Shown here piece after piece: positions 34,298 to 39,909 of a stretch of 39,909 nucleotides of DNA. The translations under genes and the position numbers were made by a program. The first letter of the stretch is position 1. Each line of letters starts with the position of its first letter. The DNA comes from Streptomyces chilikensis (GTDB taxonomy: Bacteria; Actinomycetota; Actinomycetes; Streptomycetales; Streptomycetaceae): the NCBI RefSeq assembly GCF_001642695.1, contig NZ_LWCC02000095.1:49611-89519 (forward strand), given 5' to 3'. Under the pieces are notes generated by a model that searched no databases, had not been told where the DNA came from, and saw only the letters and a list, made by a program, of their open reading frames with translations.

Positions 34298-35517
34298 TGG
34301 CCGGCATGGACATCGCCGTCACCGGACTCGGCCTGGTCACCCCTGGCGGCATCGGGGTCGGGCCCAGCTGGGCGGCGGTCTGCGACGGCAGGCCGACCGC
34401 CGCCCTCGACCCGGTACTGGCGAACAACCCCGTACGTATCTCCTGCCGGGTTCCCGGCTTCGATCCGGAGACCCTGCTCAGCGCGCGGCGGGCACACCGC
34501 CTGGACCGGTTCGTTCAGTTCGCCCTCGTCGCCGCCCATGAGGCCGTCGCCGACGCCGGTCTCGACCCGACCACCTGGGACGGGGCGCGGGTCGGTGTGG
34601 TGCTGGGCTGCGCGGACGGCGGCCCCGGCACGGTCGAGGACCAGCACGACGTGCTGCGGGAGCGGGGCGCCGACCAGGTGTCCCCGCTGCTGCTGCCCAT
34701 GCAGCTGCCGAACATGCTGGCCGGTCAGACGGCCATCGAGTTCGGGGCCACCGGGCCCAACCTGGTGGTGGCCACGGCCTGCGCCTCGGGCGCGACCGCC
34801 ATCGGCATGGCCCGGGACCTGCTCGCCCTCGGCCGCTGCGACGTGGTGCTGGCGGGTGGCAGCGAGGCGATGATCACTCCGCTGGTCATGGCCGGATTCG
34901 CGCAGATGGGCGCGCTGTCACGGCGCGAGGACGACCCCGCCTCGGCCTCGCGTCCCTTCGACGCCGACCGGGACGGCTTCGTCGCCGGGGAGGGGGCCGG
35001 GATCCTCGTCATGGAACGCGTCGTGGACGCCCGGGCCCGCGGTGCGCACGTCCACGGCCGGATCATCGGCTTCGGCGCCACCGCGGACGCCCACCACATG
35101 ACGTCTCCGCACCCGGACGGCGCCGGCATCGAGGCCGCGGTCCGCGCGGCTCTCGCCGACGCCGGAGCGGATCCGGACGACGTGCAGCACGTGAACGCCC
35201 ACGGCACGTCGACGCCGCTCAACGACCTGGCCGAGGCACGCATGATCCGGCGGACGCTGCAGGGCGACCCGCTGGTCACCTCCACGAAGGGAGTCACCGG
35301 ACATCTGCTCGGCGCGGCGGGCGCGGTCGAGGCCGCGTTCACCCTGCTGAGCGTCGAACACGAGATCGTTCCGCCCGTCGCGGGCCTGTGCATCCCCGAC
35401 GGACGGATCGACGTCAAGCTCGCGCAGTCGGCCACGTCGATGCCGATCGACCTCGCACTCAGCAACTCGTGCGGGTTCGGCGGCCAGAACACGGCGCTGG
35501 CGATCGCTCCGGCCTGA
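34297..35517 (+). CDS. fabF: Beta-ketoacyl-ACP synthase II (FabF-like)
   Basis: The 406-residue thiolase-fold KAS has catalytic Cys162 in ATACASGATAIG, NAHGTST (His) and STKGVTGHLLGAAGAVEA (Lys/His), so it is an active elongating enzyme and not a chain-length-factor homologue (which would lack the Cys). The C-terminal loop SNSCGFGGQNTALA is typical. It would elongate an acyl chain on the neighbouring ACP with malonyl units. ATG at 34297 overlaps the ACP stop and has GAAGG 4 bp upstream; a second ATG at 34306 is possible. It ends the tightly packed part of the plus operon; a 29-nt hairpin region follows at 35549-35577. Confidence 0.94.
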   Translation: MAGMDIAVTGLGLVTPGGIGVGPSWAAVCDGRPTAALDPVLANNPVRISCRVPGFDPETLLSARRAHRLDRFVQFALVAAHEAVADAGLDPTTWDGARVGVVLGCADGGPGTVEDQHDVLRERGADQVSPLLLPMQLPNMLAGQTAIEFGATGPNLVVATACASGATAIGMARDLLALGRCDVVLAGGSEAMITPLVMAGFAQMGALSRREDDPASASRPFDADRDGFVAGEGAGILVMERVVDARARGAHVHGRIIGFGATADAHHMTSPHPDGAGIEAAVRAALADAGADPDDVQHVNAHGTSTPLNDLAEARMIRRTLQGDPLVTSTKGVTGHLLGAAGAVEAAFTLLSVEHEIVPPVAGLCIPDGRIDVKLAQSATSMPIDLALSNSCGFGGQNTALAIAPA

Positions 35518-35548
35518 GAGCCCGAGCACCGGCACCGGCGGCACGGGT

Positions 35549-35577
35549 GGGGCGGACGGCTCGGAGCCGTCCGCCCC
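35549..35577 (+). terminator. Perfect 14-bp inverted repeat after KAS II
   Basis: GGGGCGGACGGCTC (35549-35562) and GAGCCGTCCGCCCC (35564-35577) are exact complements separated by one base, 31 bp after the KAS II stop. It folds as an 11-bp stem with a 7-nt loop and probably ends the main transcript before the synthetase gene. Confidence 0.75.
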
Positions 35578-35649
35578 GACCGGTTTCCGGGACGTCCGGA
35601 CCCGGCACGCGTGCCGCCCTCCCCCGCGCGTCCCGGCGCGGGCCCCGCA

Positions 35650-35733
35650 CCGCCCGGCCCGTCCACCGCCCGGCCCGTCCACCGCCCGGCCCGTCCACCG
35701 CCCGGCCCGTCCACCGCCCGGTGGATGGGCCGG
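35650..35733. repeat. Four perfect 16-bp tandem repeats plus inverted copy
   Basis: The unit CCGCCCGGCCCGTCCA occurs at 35650, 35666, 35682 and 35698, with 8 bases of a fifth copy. At 35720-35733 a reverse-complement copy (GGTGGATGGGCCGG, 13 of 14 matches) follows, so the array can fold back into alternative hairpins. It is located 76 bp before the seryl-tRNA synthetase gene. The rest of the 291-bp gap between KAS II and the synthetase holds the hairpin at 35549-35577 and no gene. Confidence 0.9.
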
Positions 35734-35808
35734 CCGCCCGGTGCCCCTTGGCCCCACCGCGTCCGGCGAACACCCCGGGCGCGGCCCTTCCCACCCTAGG
35801 AGTCCGTC

Positions 35809-37086
35809 ATGCACGACCCCGGTGAACTGCTCGAGGACGGGCCGGTCGCCGTGAGGCGACTGGCCCGTCGCCGTTACGACCTCGACCTGGCCGCCCTGGA
35901 GAAGGCGGTGCGCCGGCGGGCCGAGGCCCAGGCCGACGTGACCCGCTCGCGTACGGAGGCGAACCGCCTCTCGCGCACGCGCGGGCGCTCCGGGCCGCCC
36001 TCCGAGGAGGAGAAGGAGGCCGCCCGCGCCCTGCGCGCGGACGTGCAGCAGGCGGAGGCCGCGGCCCGGGCCGCGGAACACGACCTGGCCGAGCTGCTGC
36101 TCGGCATCCCCAACGTCCCCCTCGACCGGGTGCCGGACGGCGACACGGAGAAGGAGGCGGTGGAGGTCCGCCGCTGGGGCCCGGTGCGGGAGGACGGCGA
36201 CGCCCCGCACCACGCCGACATCGGCGAGTCGCTCGGCATACTGGACAGCCCGACGGCGGCCAGGCTCTCCGGCGCCCGCTTCAGCGTCAGCCGCGGTGCC
36301 GGCGCCCGTCTGGAGCGGGCGCTGACCGACTTCTTCCTCGACCTCCACACCTGCGAGCACGGCTACACCGAGTACTCCGTCCCGTTCCTCGTGAACCGGG
36401 AGACCATGACCGGCACCGGCCAGCTCCCCAAGTTCGAGGACGACCTGTTCCGCACCCAGGTGGGCGACCGGGAGCTGTTCCTGGTCCCCACCGCCGAGGT
36501 GCCCCTCACCAACCTGGTGGCCCAGCAGCTCCTGGACGCGCGCGACCTGCCGTACGCCTTCACCGCGCGCACCCCCTGTTTCCGCGCCGAGGCGGGGGCG
36601 TACGGGCGTGACACCCGGGGGATCCTGCGCCTGCACCAGTTCGAGAAGGTGGAGCTGGTCCGCGTCTGCGCCCCCGAGGACGCTCCGGCACAGCTGGAGC
36701 TGATGGTGGGGCACGCCGAGGAGTGCCTGCGCCGCCTCGGACTCTCCCACCGCGTGGTCCTGCTGCCCGCCGGCGATCTCGGCTTCTCCGCCCGGGCGAC
36801 GTACGACATCGAGGTGTGGCTGCCGGGCAGCGGCGCCTACCGCGAGATCTCCTCGGTCTCCGACTGCGGCACCTTCCAGGCCCGCCGCGCGAACATCCGT
36901 CACCGGCGGGCCGACGGCCGCAAGGGGCCCGCCGCCACCCTCAACGGTTCGGCCCTGCCCGTCGGGCGCACCGTCGCCGCGCTGCTGGAGCAGGGCGTGC
37001 AGGAGGACGGCTCCGTCCTGCTCCCCGAGGCCCTCGTCCCGTACACCGGTTTCCGCCGGATCCTGCCGGGCGGGGCGACCGCGTAG
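35809..37086 (+). CDS. serS: Seryl-tRNA synthetase paralogue, VlmL-like
   Basis: This 425-residue class II synthetase makes seryl-tRNA(Ser). It has the N-terminal coiled-coil arm (about 24-100, with KAVRRRAEAQADVTRSRTEA-like heptads by position), TEYSVPFLV, motif 2 region FRAEAGAYGRDTRGILRLHQF, CGTFQARRANIRHR and motif 3 LNGSALPVGRTVAALLE. All catalytic parts are present. A synthetase gene inside a biosynthetic cluster, next to VlmO/VlmB-like genes, matches VlmL of valanimycin, which supplies seryl-tRNA for transfer to a hydroxylamine. ATG at 35809 has TAGGAG 6 bp upstream. Resistance through a spare synthetase is the alternative if the product resembled serine. The hairpin at 37097-37145 closes it. 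Confidence 0.95.
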   Translation: MHDPGELLEDGPVAVRRLARRRYDLDLAALEKAVRRRAEAQADVTRSRTEANRLSRTRGRSGPPSEEEKEAARALRADVQQAEAAARAAEHDLAELLLGIPNVPLDRVPDGDTEKEAVEVRRWGPVREDGDAPHHADIGESLGILDSPTAARLSGARFSVSRGAGARLERALTDFFLDLHTCEHGYTEYSVPFLVNRETMTGTGQLPKFEDDLFRTQVGDRELFLVPTAEVPLTNLVAQQLLDARDLPYAFTARTPCFRAEAGAYGRDTRGILRLHQFEKVELVRVCAPEDAPAQLELMVGHAEECLRRLGLSHRVVLLPAGDLGFSARATYDIEVWLPGSGAYREISSVSDCGTFQARRANIRHRRADGRKGPAATLNGSALPVGRTVAALLEQGVQEDGSVLLPEALVPYTGFRRILPGGATA

Positions 37087-37096
37087 CGCCCGCACG

Positions 37097-37145
37097 CCGA
37101 GAGGGCGGGTGGTCCGGATCGGCTCCGGATCACCCGCCCTCTCGG
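37097..37145. terminator. Long hairpin between convergent SerRS and enoyl reductase genes
   Basis: Arms 37097-37118 and 37124-37145 form a 22-bp stem with a single G-T mismatch and a 5-nt loop. It starts 11 bp after the synthetase stop and ends 9 bp before the enoyl reductase stop, so it serves both strands. Confidence 0.85.
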
Positions 37146-37153
37146 TGTGCGTG

Positions 37154-37927
37154 TCACGCGCCCGTCATGTGCACCCCGCCGTCGACGTGGACGATCTCGC
37201 CGGTGGTGCGCGGGAAGAAGTCCGACAGCAGGGCGACCACACCGCGCGCCGCGGGGTCCGGGTCCGTGAGGTCCCAGCCGATGGGCGCCCGGTGCCGCCA
37301 GGCCTCGGCGAGCTCCCCGAAGCCGGGTATCGACTTGGCGGCCATGGAGCGCAGCGGGCCGGCCGCGACCAGGTTGCAGCGGATGTTCCTGCCGCCGAGG
37401 TCGCGGGCGAGGTAGCGGCTGGTCGACTCGAGGGCGGCCTTGGCCACCCCCATCCAGTCGTACCGCGGCCAGGCGACCGTCGCGTCGAAGGTGAGCCCGA
37501 CCACCGAGCCGCCGCGTTCCTCCATCAGCGGCAGGCACGCGGTGGTCAGGGACTTCAGCGAGTACGCGGACACCTGCACGGCCGTCGAGACGTCCGCCCA
37601 GTCGCCGTCGAGGAAGGAGAAGGCGCCCTGGGGCCCGTACGCGATGGAGTGCACGACGCCGTCGAGGCGGTCGCACCCGTCGGCGGAGGCGCTGATCCGC
37701 TCCGCGAGCGTGTCCAGCTGCGTCCGGTCGGTGACGTCCAGCTCGACCACCGGGACCGGCTTGGGCAGCCCGGCCGCGATCCGCTCGATGAGGGAGAGCC
37801 GGCCGAAGCCGGTCAGCACCACCTCGGCGCCCTCCTCCTGGGCGAGCCGGGCGACGTGGAAGGCGATGGACGCCTCCGTGACCACGCCCGTCACCAGGAT
37901 GCGCTTGCCGGCGAGGAGTCCGCTCAT
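37154..37927 (-). CDS. fabI: Enoyl-ACP reductase, InhA/FabI type
   Basis: The 257-residue SDR-fold NADH-dependent enoyl reductase shows N-terminal KRILVTGVVTEASIAFHVA, VVLTGFGRLSLIERI, VHSIAYGPQGAF, the catalytic YDWMGVAKAALES (Tyr-x6-Lys as in InhA), and the C-terminal WRHRAPIGWDLTDPDPAARG. It reduces trans-2-enoyl-ACP in fatty acid synthesis. It resembles mycobacterial InhA more than E. coli FabI. Its ATG (37927) overlaps the ferredoxin stop by 4 bp (ATGA). It may supply full reduction that the PKS lacks, work with the KAS III/ACP/KAS II set, or act as a resistant target copy. A housekeeping role seems less likely because no fabG accompanies it. Confidence 0.93.
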   Translation of the reverse strand: MSGLLAGKRILVTGVVTEASIAFHVARLAQEEGAEVVLTGFGRLSLIERIAAGLPKPVPVVELDVTDRTQLDTLAERISASADGCDRLDGVVHSIAYGPQGAFSFLDGDWADVSTAVQVSAYSLKSLTTACLPLMEERGGSVVGLTFDATVAWPRYDWMGVAKAALESTSRYLARDLGGRNIRCNLVAAGPLRSMAAKSIPGFGELAEAWRHRAPIGWDLTDPDPAARGVVALLSDFFPRTTGEIVHVDGGVHMTGA

Positions 37928-38250
37928 GACCGCACCGCTTTCTGTGCCAGGGTGGTGACCAGGGAAGAGTCGTGGTCGAGCACGCCGAGACCGCCCGCGC
38001 CTCCGGGCGAGCCGAGGGTGCCGAAGAAGTCGGCGTTGGAACCGCGGTGATCGCCCCACTCGGCGGGGACGTCGTCCTCGAAGTAGATGGCCTCCACGGG
38101 GCACACCGGTTCGCAGGCGCCGCAGTCGACGCATTCGTCGGGCTGGATGTAGAGGGCGCGCCGGCCCTCGTAGATGCAGTCCACGGGGCATTCGTCGACG
38201 CAGGAACGATCCTTCACGTCGACACAGGGCAGTGCGATGACGTAGGCCAT
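37924..38250 (-). CDS. fdxA: 7Fe ferredoxin, FdxA type ([3Fe-4S][4Fe-4S])
   Basis: The 108-residue electron carrier begins MAYVIALPCVDVKDRSCVDE, with the first cluster Cys set C9, C17, C21 (CVDVKDRSCVDECP) and the second set CVDCGACEPVCP (CxxCxxCxxxCP). This pattern binds one [3Fe-4S] and one [4Fe-4S] cluster. The C-terminal extension (SNADFFGTLGSPGG) is typical of actinobacterial FdxA. It can pass electrons to the P450 (11809-13014) or to the diiron oxygenase (31972-32955). It overlaps the enoyl reductase gene by 4 bp and lies 2 bp after the MFS gene, so all three are one operon. Confidence 0.93.
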   Translation of the reverse strand: MAYVIALPCVDVKDRSCVDECPVDCIYEGRRALYIQPDECVDCGACEPVCPVEAIYFEDDVPAEWGDHRGSNADFFGTLGSPGGAGGLGVLDHDSSLVTTLAQKAVRS

Positions 38251-38252
38251 CG

Positions 38253-39662
38253 TCAACTCCACTTCGCGTTGGGGGCGTCGGGCGAGGCGCTGACCTGGTC
38301 CACGGAGACTCCCGTGGTGCGCTCGCCCAGCGTGAGGACGGTGACGGCCAGCGCGGCCATCGAGGCGGCGATGACCCCGAACAGCGCACCCGGTCCGTAC
38401 GAGTCGAGCACGGGCAGCAGGACGAACGGCAGCGCGGCGGCGCTGAGTTTGGACATCGAGTACGCCATGCCGGACGCGGTGGCCCGGATCGCCGTCGGGT
38501 ACTGCTCGGAGAGGTACACGTGCGACACGCTGGAGAAGACGTTGCTGCACAGCGTGTAGCCGAAGCCGAACGCGACGATGAGGAAGGTCGATTCGGTGAA
38601 GGCGAAGCCCATCCCGGCGCCGACCATCGCGGCGGCGGACAGCGCGACGAGGGTCTTGCGTTCGACGCGGTCGATGATCGGCAGCGACAGCGCCGAGCCG
38701 ACGGGGTAGCCGAGGAAGGACAGGGCGGTGAAGCCCAGGCCCGCCACGATGTCGTAGCCCTTCGCCGCGAGGATCTGCGGGGCCAGGGTGCCGAAGCCGT
38801 AGTAGCCGACCACGGAGAGCGAGCAGAAGATCCACAGCATCACGGTGCGGCGCCTCAGCCCGCGGGCGAAGATGTCCCGCAGCCTGGTCCGCCCGGCGAC
38901 GGGCGTCTCGTGCCCGGCCGGGAGCGCCTCGACGGCCTGACCGGCCGGGATCTGGGCCTCCATCCGGGACACCAGCAGGTCGGCCTCCTCGGTACGGCCG
39001 TTCGCCGCCAGCCAGCGCGGCGACTCGATCAGCCGCCGGCGCAGCACCCAGACCACTGCCGAGCCGAGCGCCCCGATCACGAACAGCCAGCGCCAGCCGT
39101 CCACCCCCAGCGGGGTCAGCGGTACCAGCCACAGGGCCGCGAAGCCGACCGCGGGCACCCCGCAGAAGGCGATGGTGTAGGCCCAGGCGATGAACCGGCC
39201 GCGCTTGGCCGCGGGCAGGACGTCCGCCAGGTAGCAGTCGGACAGGGCCTGTTCGGCGCCGATGCCGATGCCGGCCAGGAAACGGGTCACGATCAGCCAC
39301 TCCGCGTTGGGCGAGAACGCGCCGAGGAGGGAGAAGCCGGAGTAGATCGCGAGGTTGATCAGGAAGGCCCGGCGACGGCCGAGCCGGTCCGCGACCCGGC
39401 CGAGCACCAGCGAGCCGATGAACTGGCCGATGAAGACGGAGGCCAGGACCAGCTTGAGCGACGTCGCGCCGAAGGCGAAGTCGTCCTGGAGCACCTTGGC
39501 GATGGTGCCCGAAAGACTGTTCTCGAAGGTGTCGAAGAGCAGGCCGATCCCGATGACCGCGGTCAGGCTGCGGTGCATGGGGGTGATCGGCATCCGGTCC
39601 AGCCGGACCCCGATCGAGGCGGGAGAGACAGCTCTGCTCACCGCCGTGGTGGTCTGGGTCAT
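38253..39662 (-). CDS. MFS transporter, 12-TMS metabolite:H+ symporter type
   Basis: The 469-residue membrane protein has 12 predicted segments. It carries motif A after TM2 (GRVADRLGRRRAF, about 78-90), GIGIGAEQALSDCYLADVLPAAKRGR near TM4 and the loop RRLIESPRWLAANGR between TM6 and TM7, all typical of the sugar/aromatic acid (SV2/NiaP/PcaK-like) branch. The central cytoplasmic loop is about 60 residues. It is unlike the 14-TMS drug exporter at 10302. It may import a precursor or export the product. ATG at 39662 follows AGGAG. It starts the three-gene operon with the ferredoxin and enoyl reductase. The substrate is not readable. Confidence 0.88.
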   Translation of the reverse strand: MTQTTTAVSRAVSPASIGVRLDRMPITPMHRSLTAVIGIGLLFDTFENSLSGTIAKVLQDDFAFGATSLKLVLASVFIGQFIGSLVLGRVADRLGRRRAFLINLAIYSGFSLLGAFSPNAEWLIVTRFLAGIGIGAEQALSDCYLADVLPAAKRGRFIAWAYTIAFCGVPAVGFAALWLVPLTPLGVDGWRWLFVIGALGSAVVWVLRRRLIESPRWLAANGRTEEADLLVSRMEAQIPAGQAVEALPAGHETPVAGRTRLRDIFARGLRRRTVMLWIFCSLSVVGYYGFGTLAPQILAAKGYDIVAGLGFTALSFLGYPVGSALSLPIIDRVERKTLVALSAAAMVGAGMGFAFTESTFLIVAFGFGYTLCSNVFSSVSHVYLSEQYPTAIRATASGMAYSMSKLSAAALPFVLLPVLDSYGPGALFGVIAASMAALAVTVLTLGERTTGVSVDQVSASPDAPNAKWS

Positions 39663-39854
39663 GCGCGTGGCTCCTAGGGTGCTTCGGGTGGTTCGGGCCG
39701 GGAGCGGGAAGCGCGGCCCGGTGCCCCGGAACGCGGGGCGGAGGGGGCCGGGCCGGGCGGGTGGCGGTGCCCCGGCGAGGTCGGACGCCCCGCCCCCGCA
39801 CGGGCCCGGGCCGATCGGCCGGGAGCCCCTGGGAGCGGGGCCTTCCGGGGCCGG

Positions 39855-39879
39855 GGGCCCGGGGTTCGGCCCCGGGCCC
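39855..39879. terminator. GC hairpin near the right window edge
   Basis: GGGCCCGGGG (39855-39864), loop TTCGG, and CCCCGGGCCC (39870-39879) make a perfect 10-bp stem. The 247-bp region 39663-39909 upstream of the MFS gene holds the gene's leader and this hairpin, which probably ends a gene lying beyond the window. I see no open frame that looks coding in it. Confidence 0.55.
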
Positions 39880-39909
39880 TCGGGCCCCGGACAGGCGGAG
39901 GACCGGGGG

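Noticed and set aside
35650-35721. Possible CRISPR array
   Set aside because: The 16-bp units abut with no spacers and there are no cas genes; it is a simple tandem repeat.

Overview
The window is high-GC actinobacterial DNA, almost certainly Streptomyces. Supporting signs are strong third-position G/C, GTG starts, TTA (bldA-type) codons in only two genes that I found, an AfsA/ScbR-type gamma-butyrolactone circuit, and a left flank (aconitase, a DUF4236 protein, and an HTH-MurA fusion) that matches the conserved Streptomyces core chromosome. To the right of that flank lies a large natural-product gene cluster that runs nearly to the right edge.

Layout. (1) 1-4768: core genes. These are aconitase (cut by the window edge), a small DUF4236 protein and a MurA-type transferase with an N-terminal XRE domain, followed by a perfect 19-bp hairpin. 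(2) 4839-9341: a signalling and regulatory block. It holds a HAD phosphatase, an acyl-CoA-dehydrogenase-like flavoenzyme, two divergently placed TetR regulators and an AfsA-type butyrolactone synthase. A near-textbook palindromic operator lies between afsA and the ScbR-like gene. (3) 9410-26053, minus strand: alpha/beta-hydrolase homologue (nucleophile lost), MFS exporter, P450, MmgE/PrpD protein, NTF2-like protein, diacylglycerol-kinase-like kinase, type II thioesterase (Cys nucleophile), luciferase-like oxidoreductase, acyl-CoA ligase, a one-module type I PKS and an ACP. (4) 26248-37086, plus strand: aldehyde-dehydrogenase-fold reductase, acyl-CoA-dehydrogenase-like N-hydroxylase, class III aminotransferase, SRPBCC protein, small membrane protein, flavin reductase, ferritin-like diiron oxygenase, KAS III, ACP, KAS II and a second seryl-tRNA synthetase. 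(5) 37154-39662, minus strand: InhA-type enoyl reductase, 7Fe ferredoxin and MFS transporter.

Main interpretation. The kinase, MmgE/PrpD lyase, seryl-tRNA synthetase, flavin N-hydroxylase with its reductase, membrane protein and diiron oxygenase together correspond to VlmJ, VlmK, VlmL, VlmH/VlmR, VlmO and VlmB of the azoxy antibiotic valanimycin. Here the amine seems not to come from valine decarboxylation. I infer that a PKS/fatty-acid-derived acyl chain is reduced to an aldehyde, transaminated, N-hydroxylated and joined to serine from seryl-tRNA. It would then be rearranged to a hydrazine, oxidised to the azoxy group, and finished by phosphorylation and elimination of the seryl hydroxyl. 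The predicted product is therefore a polyketide- or lipid-tailed alkyl azoxy compound, probably with a dehydroalanine- or vinyl-type end. I could not recognise the VlmA-type seryl transferase in the window.

Regulation visible in the DNA: a butyrolactone-receptor operator; TTA codons in the afsA homologue and the P450; and SARP-like direct repeats of GTCAG with an exact 11-bp period in the central divergent promoter and in front of the kinase gene. Two TATCTC-N6-GAGATA operators flank the MurA/aconitase intergenic DNA, and a DtxR/DmdR-like iron box lies upstream of aconitase.
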